Below, piece by piece: positions 1 through 8,789 of a stretch of 64,000 nt of DNA. Source of the DNA: Dechloromonas aromatica (nom. nud.) (GTDB lineage Bacteria > Pseudomonadota > Gammaproteobacteria > Burkholderiales > Rhodocyclaceae); assembly GCA_017848965.1 (NCBI GenBank), contig JAFIHA010000052.1, forward strand, positions 83,470 to 147,469, in the 5' to 3' direction. Positions within the stretch are counted from its first letter, which is position 1; every line of letters starts with the position of its first letter. A program made the translations under genes and the position numbers. Below the pieces are notes generated by a model. The model had not been told where the DNA came from. It saw nothing but the letters and a program-made list of their open reading frames with translations, and did not search any database.

Positions 1-2
1 TC

Positions 3-911
3 AACGCCTACGCCGGCTTCAGCCAGGGCAGCCGGGTGCCGACGCCGATCGAGCTGGGCTGCGCCGACCCGGCCAATCCCTGCACGCTGCCCAACGCGAT
101 GGCCGCCGACCCCTACCTCAAGCAGGTCGTCGCCCGCACCCTGGAAGCCGGGCTGCGCGGCAAGCTGGCCGGCGGCATCGGCTGGAATGCCGGCGTCTTC
201 CGCACCGTCGCCGACGACGACATCCTGTTCGTCGGCACCTCGACCAGCGCCGGTTATTTCACCAATTTCGGCCGCACCCGGCGCCAGGGCGTCGAGCTTG
301 GCATCGACGGCCGGCACGGCAAGTTCGACTGGTTCGCCAGCTACAGCTGGCTGCACGCCACCTTCGGCTCGGCAGCCTGCCTGCTCGCCGAGAACAACAG
401 CTCGCGCGGCACCTCGGCAGCATGCACGGCGAACGGCCAGGACGACGAGATCGAAGTGCGCAAGGGCGACCGCCTGCCCGGCCTGCCGGCGCACAGCCTC
501 AAGCTCGGCCTGAGCTGGCAGGCCGCCGACTGGCTGCGCCTGGGCGGCGACCTGCAGGCCTTCTCCGGGCAGTACGCGCGCGGCAACGAGAACAACGCGC
601 ACCGCGCCGGCAGCGCTACCGACGCCTTCGGCAACACCCGCGTCTTCAGCGGCAGCGGCCGCCTGCCCGGCTACGCCATCCTCAACCTCAACGCCGAGGC
701 CCGCCTGGGCGGTGGCTGGGAAGTCTTCGCGCGGGTCGACAACGTCTTCGACAAACGCTATGCGACGGCCGCCGCGCTGGCCGAAAACCCGTTTTCCGCC
801 AACGGCGCCTTCCAGGTTGATAGCGCCGACTGGCGGCGCGAAACCTTCGTCGCGCCGGGGGCGCCACGCGCCGGCTGGCTCGGCGTGCGCTACCGCTTCG
901 CCGGACTGTGA
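3..911 (+). CDS. TonB-dependent receptor, C-terminal part (5' end outside window)
   Basis: The reading frame is open from the left edge, so only the last 302 residues of an outer-membrane beta-barrel receptor are visible. The visible part opens with a typical barrel stretch (AYAGFSQGSRVPTPIELGC) and shows alternating aromatic and polar strands. It ends with a D-N-V-F-D-K-R-Y loop and a last strand Y-R-F-A-G-L, as in family C-termini. There are two Cys pairs in extracellular-loop-like stretches. The stop overlaps the GTG of the downstream histidine kinase (GTGA), so receptor, kinase and regulator probably share a transcript. The ligand cannot be told from this fragment. Confidence 0.85.
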   Translation, partial: NAYAGFSQGSRVPTPIELGCADPANPCTLPNAMAADPYLKQVVARTLEAGLRGKLAGGIGWNAGVFRTVADDDILFVGTSTSAGYFTNFGRTRRQGVELGIDGRHGKFDWFASYSWLHATFGSAACLLAENNSSRGTSAACTANGQDDEIEVRKGDRLPGLPAHSLKLGLSWQAADWLRLGGDLQAFSGQYARGNENNAHRAGSATDAFGNTRVFSGSGRLPGYAILNLNAEARLGGGWEVFARVDNVFDKRYATAAALAENPFSANGAFQVDSADWRRETFVAPGAPRAGWLGVRYRFAGL

Positions 912-2251
912 GCGCGATGCGTCCGCTACGCCTGCACACCCGCATCAGCCTGGTCCTCACCGGCTTGGCCGGCAGCCTTTGCGCGGTCCTCGTCGGCCTC
1001 TGGCTGCACGGCGCGCGGCAGGGCATCCACGAGGAAATCGAGGCCGCCAACCGGGTTTCCGGGCAGTGGCTGGCGGCCCTCGTCGAGCACCTGCCGGCGA
1101 ACGCCGTCGAGCTGCAGGCGGCGCTCGCGCCGCTCGGCCGCATCCGCGCCAACGAACTGCAGCTGCTCGATGCCGGCGGCCGCCTGCATTACCGCTCGCC
1201 GCCGCCGACCTACAAGGCTGGGCGGCAGGCGCCGGACTGGTTCGCCGAACTGTTGCGGCCGCGGATCGCGCCGCGTCTGCTGGCGGTCGGCGAGTTGCGC
1301 CTGGTCCTGGTGCCCGACGCGTCGCGCGCGGTGATCGACGCCTGGGACGAGCTTTGCGCCGTCGCCGGCTGGGCGCTCGGCCTGCTCGGCTTGCTCTTCG
1401 TCGTCGTCCGCCGCGCGCTGGACCGCGCCTTGCAGCCGCTGGACGAAGTGATGCGGGCGCTGCAGCGGATCGGTTACGGGCGCTTCGACCTGCGTCTGCC
1501 AGTCTTCCCGGTGCCCGAACTGGCCAGCCTGTCGAATGCCTTCAACGGCATGGCCGACCGCTTGCGGGCGGCGGTCGACGACAACGTCCGCCTGGAAACC
1601 GAGCGCGAACTGGCGCAACGCCTGCAGGCCCGGCTGGAGGAGGAGCGGCGGCAGATCGCCCGCGAACTGCACGACGAGATGGCGCAGGGCATCACCGCCG
1701 TGCGCGCGCTGGCCGGCGCCGTTGTTCAGCGCACGGCGGAACAGCCGGCGCTGCAGGCACCGGCGCAGCACATCCTGGCGGTGACCGGCGAACTGCAGGA
1801 CGGCGTCCGCCGCATCCTGCACCGTCTGCGGCCGCTGCCCGGCGGCGAGCTGGCTGCGCGGCTGAACGACTATTGCGCCAGTTGGCGGCGCCAGCACGAG
1901 ACGGTGGCGCTGCAACTGCGCGTCGCGCTCGCCGGCCACGAGCCGGACGATGCGCTGGCCGCGGCTGCGCTGCGCATCGTCCAGGAAGGGCTGACCAATG
2001 TCGCCCGGCACGCCGCCGCCAGCGAGGTCGAGCTGAGCGTCAGCGGCGGCGACGGCGTCCTGCGTATCGCGCTGCTCGACAACGGGCGCGGCGCCGGCGG
2101 GCGCTCCGCCGCCGCCGGCTGCGGCCTCGGCCTGACCGGCATGGGCGAGCGGGTGGCCGGCCTCGGCGGCAGCCTGCATTTCTTCACCCCGGCCGGCGGC
2201 GGCTTCGGCCTGGTCGCGACGCTGCCGCTTTTTTCCCTGGAGGTAGCATGA
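908..2251 (+). CDS. NarX/DesK-type sensor histidine kinase
   Basis: This 447-residue inner-membrane sensor kinase has a hydrophobic segment at about residues 10-30, a periplasmic loop and a second segment at about 145-165. A HAMP-like linker precedes a HisKA_3 helix carrying R-Q-I-A-R-E-L-H-D-E, whose His is the phosphoacceptor. The HATPase region has an N-box (E-G-L-T-N-V-A-R-H) and a G-box (D-N-G-R-G-A-G). It starts with GTG overlapping the receptor stop, with an alternative ATG at 917. Its stop overlaps the next gene by ATGA, so the pair is translationally coupled to the response regulator. The signal is unknown; the receptors on both sides suggest control of substrate uptake (inference). 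Confidence 0.9.
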   Translation: MSAMRPLRLHTRISLVLTGLAGSLCAVLVGLWLHGARQGIHEEIEAANRVSGQWLAALVEHLPANAVELQAALAPLGRIRANELQLLDAGGRLHYRSPPPTYKAGRQAPDWFAELLRPRIAPRLLAVGELRLVLVPDASRAVIDAWDELCAVAGWALGLLGLLFVVVRRALDRALQPLDEVMRALQRIGYGRFDLRLPVFPVPELASLSNAFNGMADRLRAAVDDNVRLETERELAQRLQARLEEERRQIARELHDEMAQGITAVRALAGAVVQRTAEQPALQAPAQHILAVTGELQDGVRRILHRLRPLPGGELAARLNDYCASWRRQHETVALQLRVALAGHEPDDALAAAALRIVQEGLTNVARHAAASEVELSVSGGDGVLRIALLDNGRGAGGRSAAAGCGLGLTGMGERVAGLGGSLHFFTPAGGGFGLVATLPLFSLEVA

Positions 2252-2895
2252 ACCCATCCTTGAAAAACGTCCGCGTCGTGCTCGCCGACGATCACGCGGT
2301 GGTCCGCCTCGGTTTCCGGCTCTTGCTCGAAGGGGCCGGAGCGCTAGTGGTCGGCGAGGCGGCAGACGGCGAAGGCGCGCTGCGCCTGCACGCCGAAATG
2401 GCCCCCGACCTGCTGGTGATGGATGTGTCGATGCCGGGCGGCGGCGGCCTGTTGGCGCTCGAACGCCTGCGCGCCCGCGACCCGGTGGCGCGCATCCTGA
2501 TGCTCTCGGCACATCACGACGAGATCGTGCCGGTGCGTGCGCTGCGCCTGGGCGCCAACGGCTACCTGTGCAAGCGGGCGGCGCCGGCCGAGTTCCTGCG
2601 CGCCGTCGCCCAGGTGGCGGCCGGGCGCCGCTACCTCGATCCGGAGCTGGCGCAGCAGGTGGCGCTGGCCCAGCTCTCCGGCGCTGCGCAGCCGCTGGAG
2701 ACGCTGACCGAGAAGGAACTGGCGGTCTTCCTCAAACTCGCCGCCGGGCAGACGGTCAACGACGTGGCCGGCGACTTCCACGTCAGCCCGAGCACGGTCG
2801 GCACTCACCTCTACCACATCAAGCAGAAGCTGAACCTGCGCAATCCGGCCGAGATCACGCTGCTGGCGGTGCGCAACGGGCTGATCGAAGCCTGA
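2248..2895 (+). CDS. NarL/FixJ-family response regulator
   Basis: This 215-residue protein has an N-terminal receiver domain (residues about 8-125) with the acidic pair D-D-H and the phosphoacceptor Asp in L-L-V-M-D-V-S-M-P. A LuxR-type helix-turn-helix follows at about 150-210 (L-T-E-K-E-L-A-V-F, then V-S-P-S-T-V-G-T-H). The ATG at 2248 was chosen because it sits behind GGAGG and forms an ATGA overlap with the kinase stop. It is the cognate partner of the kinase. The receptor that follows 130 bp downstream is a plausible target, and a repeated TCATGA motif lies in that gap. Confidence 0.92.
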   Translation: MNPSLKNVRVVLADDHAVVRLGFRLLLEGAGALVVGEAADGEGALRLHAEMAPDLLVMDVSMPGGGGLLALERLRARDPVARILMLSAHHDEIVPVRALRLGANGYLCKRAAPAEFLRAVAQVAAGRRYLDPELAQQVALAQLSGAAQPLETLTEKELAVFLKLAAGQTVNDVAGDFHVSPSTVGTHLYHIKQKLNLRNPAEITLLAVRNGLIEA

Positions 2896-2907
2896 GACGG
2901 GGGCGAA

Positions 2908-2922
2908 TCATGATTTTCATGA
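2908..2922. promoter_or_regulatory. Double TCATGA motif, candidate operator
   Basis: Two copies of the palindrome TCATGA are separated by TTT in the 132-bp gap between the response regulator and the PqqU-like receptor. The position fits an operator for the receptor gene. No match to a known consensus is claimed. Confidence 0.25.
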
Positions 2923-3027
2923 GGTCGCGCTGGCGAACTCCGGGACGGCAGGCCGGTGGCGGCTGGGAATAATGAACCGGAGACGGGCCGCCACGGTCCG
3001 CCCAACCATAAACCAGGAGAGAGACTG

Positions 3028-5118
3028 ATGAACTGCCGCCCGACCCCCATCGCCGCCTGTCTGGCGCTTGCTTTCGCCGTGCCGGCCGCGGCTGCCGAAG
3101 ACGCCGTGCGGCTCGATCCGCTGGTCATCACCGGCAGCCGCGTCGAACAGAATACTTTCGATCTGCCGGCGGCGATCGACGTCGTCGATGTGGCGAGCGT
3201 CGGGGCGACGCAAGCCCGGGTCAATGCCTCGGAAGCGCTGGCCGGGGTACCGGGGATCGTCGTCCAGAACCGCCAGAACTACGCCCAGGACCTGCAGATT
3301 TCGTCGCGCGGCTTCGGCGCCCGTACCGCCTTCGGGGTGCGCGGCATCCGTCTGGTCGCCGACGGCATCCCGGCGTCGATGCCGGACGGACAGGGGCAGG
3401 CGGCGACCTTCAACCTCGACCGCGCCGAGCGCATCGAGGTCATGCGCGGCCCCTTGTCGGCGATCTACGGCAACGCGGCGGGCGGCGTCATCCAGTTGTT
3501 CACGCCGGACGGCAAGGGCAGGCCGAGCGTCGAAGGGCGCTTCAGCGCCGGCAGCGACAGCAGCTGGAAAACCGACCTGGCGAGCCAGGGCGAGGTCGGC
3601 GGCGTCTCCTACGTAGTCGATACCTCGCGCTTCGTTTCCGACGGCTACCGCGATCACAGCGAAGTCCGGCGCGATCAGTCGCTGGTCAAGCTGGGCGTCT
3701 CGCCGAGCCCGGACGGCCGGCTGACTTTCGTCGCCAGCAGCTTCCGCCAGGTGGCCGACGATCCGCTCGGCCTCGACTGGGCGAGCGCCCGCAGCAAGCC
3801 GACCAGCGTCGTGCCGGCGGCGCTCGCCTACGACACGCGTAAGCGGATCAGCCAGCAGCAGGGCGGCCTCAACTACGAGCACCGCTTCGGCGACGACAGC
3901 CTGCAGTTGGCGGCCTACGCCGGGCAGCGTTCGGTGATCCAGTACCAGTCGATTCCTACCTTTGTTCAGGCCAACCCGCGCCATTCCGGCGGCGTCATCG
4001 ATTTCGAGCGTAGCTATGCCGGCGCCTCGGCGCGCTGGATCGCCCGCCGCCAGGTCGCTGGCGGCGGCCTGACGACGACGTTCGGCGCCGACTACGAGCG
4101 CTCGGTGGACGACCGCCAGGGCTTCGAGAATTTCGTCGGCGCGACGCTTGGCGTCAAGGGCGCCTTGCGCCGTGACGAAACCGACCGCGTCGCGGCGAGC
4201 GGCGTCTACGTGCAGAGCCAGTGGCAGGGCGAGCGCTGGAACTTCAGCGGCGGCCTGCGCCACAGCCGCGTCGCCTTCAAGGTCAGCGACCACTACATCG
4301 TCGGCGTCAACGGCGACGACAGCGGTTCGGTCGATTACCGGAAGACGACGCCGACGCTGGCTGCGATGTACGCGCTGACCCCGGCGGTCAATCTCTACGC
4401 CAGCGTCGCCCGCGGCTTCGAGACGCCGTCACTGAACGAGCTGTTCTATTCCGGTCCCGGCGCGACCTTCAGCTTCGACCTCAAGCCGGCCACCAGCACC
4501 CACCTCGAAGCCGGCATCAAGGCCATGCTCGGCGACAACGCGCGGCTCGACGTCGCACTGTTCGAAGTGCGGACCAAGGACGAACTGGTCGTTGCCGCTT
4601 CCTCTGGCGGCCGTACCAGCTACATCAACGCCAGTCGGACGCTGCGCCGCGGTGTCGAGGCTTCGCTTGACGCCCACTGGGCCGGCGGTTTCTCCGGCCG
4701 GCTCGCCTATACCGGCCTGCGCGCCGAGTTCGACAAGGCCTATACCGGTAGCAGCGGCGTCGTCGCTGCCGGCAACCGGCTGCCCGGCGTGCCGTCCTCG
4801 CAACTGTTCGGCGAACTGGCCTGGAAACACGCGGCGAGCGGTTTCCAGGCGGCGATCGAAGGCGTGGCGCGCAGCCGGGTCTATGTCGACGACCGGAACG
4901 CGGCGCGCTCGGCGCCCGGCTACGCGATCGCCAACCTGCGCTTCGCCGTCGAGCGCAACTACGGCGCCTTCTCGGTCGGCAGCTTCCTGCGCATCGACAA
5001 CCTGTTCGACCGCGAGTACATCGGTTCGGTGGTGGTCGGCGACGGCAACGGTCGCTACTACGAACCGGCGCCCGGCCGCGCCTGGCTGGCCGGGGTGAGC
5101 CTGAAGCACCAGTTCTGA
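3028..5118 (+). CDS. TonB-dependent receptor, PqqU (YncD)-like
   Basis: This 696-residue outer-membrane receptor starts at the ATG behind AGGAGAGAG, which gives a clean signal peptide ending A-A-A-A. A TonB-box-like stretch (L-D-P-L-V-I-T-G) follows. The plug contains V-V-Q-N-R-Q-N-Y-A-Q-D-L-Q, then R-G-F-G-A-R-T-A-F-G and D-G-I-P-A-S-M-P-D-G-Q-G-Q. From memory these match E. coli YncD, renamed PqqU and reported to import pyrroloquinoline quinone. The last residue is Phe (K-H-Q-F), as expected for barrel assembly. An in-frame start 24 codons earlier lacks a signal-like N-terminus. The PQQ assignment is by motif similarity only. The gene follows a two-component pair that may control it. Confidence 0.85.
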   Translation: MNCRPTPIAACLALAFAVPAAAAEDAVRLDPLVITGSRVEQNTFDLPAAIDVVDVASVGATQARVNASEALAGVPGIVVQNRQNYAQDLQISSRGFGARTAFGVRGIRLVADGIPASMPDGQGQAATFNLDRAERIEVMRGPLSAIYGNAAGGVIQLFTPDGKGRPSVEGRFSAGSDSSWKTDLASQGEVGGVSYVVDTSRFVSDGYRDHSEVRRDQSLVKLGVSPSPDGRLTFVASSFRQVADDPLGLDWASARSKPTSVVPAALAYDTRKRISQQQGGLNYEHRFGDDSLQLAAYAGQRSVIQYQSIPTFVQANPRHSGGVIDFERSYAGASARWIARRQVAGGGLTTTFGADYERSVDDRQGFENFVGATLGVKGALRRDETDRVAASGVYVQSQWQGERWNFSGGLRHSRVAFKVSDHYIVGVNGDDSGSVDYRKTTPTLAAMYALTPAVNLYASVARGFETPSLNELFYSGPGATFSFDLKPATSTHLEAGIKAMLGDNARLDVALFEVRTKDELVVAASSGGRTSYINASRTLRRGVEASLDAHWAGGFSGRLAYTGLRAEFDKAYTGSSGVVAAGNRLPGVPSSQLFGELAWKHAASGFQAAIEGVARSRVYVDDRNAARSAPGYAIANLRFAVERNYGAFSVGSFLRIDNLFDREYIGSVVVGDGNGRYYEPAPGRAWLAGVSLKHQF

Positions 5119-5129
5119 GCGCGGCTCAG
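5115..5129. terminator. Hairpin spanning both convergent stop codons
   Basis: CTGAGC and GCTCAG form a six-base-pair stem around GCG. The TGA of the receptor lies in the left arm and the reverse-strand stop of gdhA in the right arm. There is no T tract, so termination is a guess. Similar hairpins occur at two other convergent junctions in the window. Confidence 0.4.
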
Positions 5130-6469
5130 ACGACGCCCTGGGCGAGCATCGCGTCGGCGACCTTGACGAAGCCGGCGACGTTGGCGCCATCGACGTAGCT
5201 GACCTTGCCTTCGGCGTTGCGGCCGTAGCGCAGGCAGGTTTCGTGGATGTCGACCATGATCCGGTGCAGCCGGGCGTCGACTTCCTCGCGCGGCCAGGAG
5301 AGGCGCATTGCGTTCTGGCTCATTTCCAGACCGGAAGTGGCGACGCCGCCGGCGTTGCTCGCCTTGCCCGGGGCGTAGAGCACGTCGCTGTGCTCGAACA
5401 GCTTCACCGCCTCGGCGGTCGACGGCATGTTGGCGCCTTCGGCGACGCAGATCGCGCCGTTGGCGAGCAGGCTGCGGGCGTCGTCGGCGTCGAGTTCGTT
5501 CTGCGTCGCGCAGGGCAGGGCGACGTCGACCGGCACCCGCCACGGCTTCTCGCCAGGCAGGAAACTGGCGCCGACGCGCGCCGCGTAGTCGCTGACGCGG
5601 CCGTACAGATGGTTCTTCACCTCCATCAGTTCGGCGAGTTTTTCGGCGCTGAAGCCGTCCTCGTCGACCACCGTGCCGCTCGAATCGGAGACGGTGACGA
5701 CGCGGGCGCCGAGCGCCATCGCCTTCTCGACCGCGTATTGGGCGACGTTGCCGGCGCCGGAGACGCTGACGCGCAGGCCGTCGAAGCTGCGGCCGCGCTG
5801 CTTGAGCATTTCCTCGGCGAAATAGACGGTGCCGTAACCGGTCGCTTCCGGGCGGATCAGCGAACCGCCGAAGCTCAGGCCCTTGCCGGTGAACACGCAG
5901 TCGGCACGGTTGGAGAGCTTCTTCATCATGCCGGCCATGAAGCCGACCTCGCGGCCGCCGACGCCGATGTCGCCGGCCGGCACGTCGGTGTCGCTGCCGA
6001 TGTGGCGGAACAGCTCGCTGACGAAGGCCTGGCAGAAGCGCATCACCTCACCCGGGCTGCGGCCTTTCGGGTCGAAATCGGAGCCGCCCTTGCCGCCGCC
6101 CATCGGCAACGTGGTCAGGGCGTTCTTGAAAGTCTGCTCGAAGGCGAGGAACTTGAGGATCGACAGGTTGACCGAGGGGTGGAAGCGGATGCCGCCCTTG
6201 TAGGGACCGATCGCCGACGAATGCTGGATACGGTAGCCGCGATTGACGCGTACCTCGCCGTGATCGTCCACCCAGGAGACGCGGAAGGTGAGTACCCGCT
6301 CCGGCTCGACCAGGCGGTCGAGCAGGCCGTGTTCGGCATAGCGGGGGTGGTCCTGGATGAACGGCCAGAGGCTCTCGATGACCTCGGCGACGGCCTGGTG
6401 AAACTCGGCTTGGCCGGGGTTTCGTGCGGCAACATCCTGGTTGAATTCTGCGAATGACTTGTAGCGCAC
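5126..6469 (-). CDS. gdhA: NADP-type glutamate dehydrogenase
   Basis: This 447-residue cytosolic enzyme has the length and motifs of hexameric NADP-dependent glutamate dehydrogenase, which aminates 2-oxoglutarate to glutamate. The substrate site is visible as G-P-Y-K-G-G-I-R-F-H and the catalytic lysine region as P-M-G-G-G-K-G-G. A Rossmann motif (V-S-G-A-G-N-V-A) lies at about residue 235. P-A-G-D-I-G-V-G-G-R-E and the C-terminal G-G-V-A-T-S-G-L-E-M-S-Q-N are also family signatures. It lies 28 bp downstream of rnk on the same strand, so the two may be co-transcribed. Confidence 0.97.
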   Translation of the reverse strand: MRYKSFAEFNQDVAARNPGQAEFHQAVAEVIESLWPFIQDHPRYAEHGLLDRLVEPERVLTFRVSWVDDHGEVRVNRGYRIQHSSAIGPYKGGIRFHPSVNLSILKFLAFEQTFKNALTTLPMGGGKGGSDFDPKGRSPGEVMRFCQAFVSELFRHIGSDTDVPAGDIGVGGREVGFMAGMMKKLSNRADCVFTGKGLSFGGSLIRPEATGYGTVYFAEEMLKQRGRSFDGLRVSVSGAGNVAQYAVEKAMALGARVVTVSDSSGTVVDEDGFSAEKLAELMEVKNHLYGRVSDYAARVGASFLPGEKPWRVPVDVALPCATQNELDADDARSLLANGAICVAEGANMPSTAEAVKLFEHSDVLYAPGKASNAGGVATSGLEMSQNAMRLSWPREEVDARLHRIMVDIHETCLRYGRNAEGKVSYVDGANVAGFVKVADAMLAQGVV

Positions 6470-6497
6470 GCTGCGGGCTCCCTGGTTTTTGTCTGGA

Positions 6498-6872
6498 TCA
6501 GTGCGGTGTGGCGGCGGCCGGCTGGATGACTTCGACCACGGTCAGCCGGCGGCTGTTGCCGCCGGGAAAGTCCCAGTCGATTTCATGGCCGACGCCGAGG
6601 CCGATCAGCGCGGCGCCGACCGGGGCGAAAACGGAGACCTTGCTGGCCGCCGGGTCGGCCTGGTCGGGATAGACGATCTCGACCTGGCGGCTGTTGCCGG
6701 TCTCCTGTTCGGTATAGCGGACGCGCGACCCCATCGTGACGATGTTGCTCGGAATTGAATCGTCCGGGATAACAATGGCGCGCTCAAGCTCGTCGCGTAG
6801 ATCGTCGGGCGGCTGGATTGCCATCAGGCGAACGAAATCGCTCTCCCTGATGATCAGGTTGTTCTGCTGCAT
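6498..6872 (-). CDS. rnk: Rnk-like GreA/GreB-domain regulator
   Basis: This 124-residue cytosolic protein resembles Rnk, the regulator of nucleoside diphosphate kinase that binds RNA polymerase. The N-terminal half is helical. The C-terminal half (about residues 50-118) is the GreA/B C-terminal fold, with M-G-S-R-V-R-Y, then V-Y-P-D-Q-A-D and the signature A-P-V-G-A-A-L-I-G-L. Rnk lacks the N-terminal coiled coil of GreA, which fits the short length. It is upstream of gdhA. The pairing with gdhA has no obvious functional explanation. Confidence 0.88.
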   Translation of the reverse strand: MQQNNLIIRESDFVRLMAIQPPDDLRDELERAIVIPDDSIPSNIVTMGSRVRYTEQETGNSRQVEIVYPDQADPAASKVSVFAPVGAALIGLGVGHEIDWDFPGGNSRRLTVVEVIQPAAATPH

Positions 6873-7010
6873 TTATCTGAATTTTCTGGTGATTTTTGTT
6901 GATCGGTTTTTTGTGTCATGGGATTGCGGATGGTAGAAGGAAGTCCAAGGCTTGATAAGCCGGCGACTTTGCACAAGACTGTTTCCTTTTGAATAACAAT
7001 TGGAGTGCGT

Positions 7011-7958
7011 GTGCACGACATCAACGACATGCTGCTGTTCGCCCAGGTGGTCAAGGCGCGCAGTTTTTCCGGGGCGGCGTCGCGCCTGGGGATTTCCAAG
7101 TCGCGCGTCAGCAAGTCGGTGGCGCGGCTCGAGGCGGCGCTCGGCGTCCGGCTGCTGCAGCGGAGTACGCGCCGGCTCAGCCTGACCGAGGTCGGCGAGG
7201 CCTACTTCGAGCATTGCGACCGCATCGTCGATGAAATGGCGCAGGCCGAGAACACGATCGGCAGCCTGCACCGCGAGCCGCGCGGCAAGCTGCGCTTCAG
7301 CGCGCCGGTCGCTTTCAGCACGCTGCACGTGGCGCCGGCGCTGGCCGATTTCATGCTGCAGTACCCTGAACTGTCGGTGGACATGACGATCAGCGACCGC
7401 CTGGTCAATCTGGTGGACGAGGGCTACGACCTGGCGCTGCGCATCGCCCCGGTGCCCGGCGACAATCTGGTCGCCCGGCGGCTGGCGCCGATCCGTCGCA
7501 AGATCTGCGGCAGCCCGGCCTACCTGGCGCGCTGGGGTGTACCGGAAAAGCCGGAGGACCTGGCCGGGCACAACTGTCTCGACTACACCTACCTGACGAC
7601 GCAGGGCTTCTGGCATCTGCGCGGTCCGGCCGGCGACATCTCGGTGCCGGTGGCGGGCAAGCTGCGCATCAACGACGACGAGGCGCTATCGCAGGCGGTG
7701 CTGGGCGGGCTGGGGTTGGCCTTGCTGCCGACCTTCATCGTCGGCAGCGAGCTGCAGGCCGGGCGTCTGGTCGAGGTGCTACCCGGCTACGTGCCGGTCG
7801 AGCGCTTCATTTACGCGGTGCATCTGCCGAACCGGCACCTGCCGCTGAAGGTGCGCGCCTTCATCGATTTCCTGCAGCAGCGTTTCGGCGACGAGCCGGA
7901 ATGGGATCGCCCGGCATCGCCGGGCAGTGCGCGCCGCTGGCTGGGGCTGAGCCGTTAG
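7011..7958 (+). CDS. LysR-family transcriptional regulator
   Basis: This 315-residue regulator has an N-terminal winged helix-turn-helix (F-A-Q-V-V-K-A-R-S-F-S-G-A-A, then R-L-G-I-S-K-S-R-V-S-K-S-V) and a LysR effector domain to the C-terminus. The GTG at 7011 was chosen because TTGGAG at 7000-7005 is properly spaced for it and overlaps the alternative GTG at 7005. The effector half resembles the CrgA/DmlR-like group, with R-I-A-P-V-P-G-D-N-L-V-A-R-R-L. The divergent neighbour is rnk-gdhA and the convergent one is fnr. No target can be named. Confidence 0.9.
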   Translation: MHDINDMLLFAQVVKARSFSGAASRLGISKSRVSKSVARLEAALGVRLLQRSTRRLSLTEVGEAYFEHCDRIVDEMAQAENTIGSLHREPRGKLRFSAPVAFSTLHVAPALADFMLQYPELSVDMTISDRLVNLVDEGYDLALRIAPVPGDNLVARRLAPIRRKICGSPAYLARWGVPEKPEDLAGHNCLDYTYLTTQGFWHLRGPAGDISVPVAGKLRINDDEALSQAVLGGLGLALLPTFIVGSELQAGRLVEVLPGYVPVERFIYAVHLPNRHLPLKVRAFIDFLQQRFGDEPEWDRPASPGSARRWLGLSR

Positions 7959-7964
7959 GCTCAG
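7947..7964. terminator. Hairpin spanning LysR and fnr stop codons
   Basis: CTGAGCC, loop GTTA and GGCTCAG form a seven-base-pair stem. It contains the TAG of the LysR gene and the reverse-strand TGA of fnr. It is the same kind of structure as at 5115, at another convergent junction. Confidence 0.45.
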
Positions 7965-8704
7965 CAGCGGTGGTTCATCAGCGCCTTCAGGCCGCTGACG
8001 TTGAGGATGCGAATGTGCTTCTGCTGGACCGCGATGTAGCCTTCTTCCTGAAATTTGGAGAAGGCGCGCGACACGGTTTCCAGCTTGAGGCCGAGGTAGC
8101 TGCCGATTTCCTCGCGCGTCATGCGCAGGTAGAACTCGGCGTGCGAGAAGCCGCGCGCCGTGAAGCGCTGCGACAGGTTGAGCAGGAAGGCGGCCAGCCG
8201 CTCTTCGGCGCGCATCGTGCCGAGCAGCATCATGACGCCGTGGTCGCGGACGATTTCGCGGCTCATCACCTTGTGGAAGTGATGCTGCAGGTTGTGGATC
8301 TCGCGCGACAGGCTTTCCAGGCGGTTGAACGGGATCGCGCAGATCTCGCTGTCTTCCAGCGCGATGGCGTTGCAGGTGTGGTGTTCGGTGCTGATGCCGT
8401 CGAGGCCGAGCAGTTCGCCGGCCATCTGGAAGCCGGTGACCTGGTCGCGGCCGTCCTCGAGCAGGACGTCGGTCTTGAAGAAGCCGCTGCGGATCGCGTA
8501 GATCGAGTCGAAGGACTCGCCGGCGCGGTACAGGTGATCGCCGCGCTTGATCCGGCGGCGGGTCGAAATCAGGTCGTCGAGACGCTCCAGTTCATCGAGA
8601 CTGAGACCGAAGGGAAGGCAGAGTTCCCGCAGGTTGCAGTTGGAACAAGCCGTCTTGATGACGGTCAGCGAAATCTCCTGATTCAGCGGGATTGGGCTGG
8701 GCAT
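7961..8704 (-). CDS. fnr: FNR-type oxygen-sensing transcriptional regulator
   Basis: This 247-residue Crp/Fnr-family activator senses oxygen through a [4Fe-4S] cluster. The N-terminal ligands are C20, C23 and C29 (A-C-S-N-C-N-L-R-E-L-C) and the fourth is C111 (H-H-T-C-N-A). A cyclic-nucleotide-like beta-roll is followed by the helix-turn-helix R-E-E-I-G-S-Y-L-G-L-K-L-E-T-V-S-R-A, whose E, S and R read TTGAT half-sites. The ATG at 8704 is preferred to an in-frame TTG two codons earlier. hemN diverges from it across a near-perfect FNR site, so it probably controls itself and hemN, and likely the ferrosome-like operon at 47.9 kb. Confidence 0.96.
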   Translation of the reverse strand: MPSPIPLNQEISLTVIKTACSNCNLRELCLPFGLSLDELERLDDLISTRRRIKRGDHLYRAGESFDSIYAIRSGFFKTDVLLEDGRDQVTGFQMAGELLGLDGISTEHHTCNAIALEDSEICAIPFNRLESLSREIHNLQHHFHKVMSREIVRDHGVMMLLGTMRAEERLAAFLLNLSQRFTARGFSHAEFYLRMTREEIGSYLGLKLETVSRAFSKFQEEGYIAVQQKHIRILNVSGLKALMNHRC

Positions 8705-8721
8705 TGGCAACCTGCGTTGGC

Positions 8722-8735
8722 TTGATCCATGTCAA
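8722..8735. promoter_or_regulatory. FNR box between fnr and hemN
   Basis: TTGAT-CCAT-GTCAA differs from the FNR consensus TTGAT-N4-ATCAA at one position. It lies 55 bp before the hemN ATG and 18 bp before the fnr ATG. The short distance to fnr suggests autorepression, while the distance to hemN suits activation (inference). Confidence 0.8.
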
Positions 8736-8789
8736 CCGGAAATGCGATCCATCCCCACATAATCGGGCCAAAACTTGGCGCCATGTTCA

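Noticed and set aside
2917-4293. Long open frame antisense to the PqqU-like receptor
   Set aside because: It has no recognisable domain and a compositional pattern typical of antisense frames in GC-rich DNA. The plus strand encodes a clear receptor.
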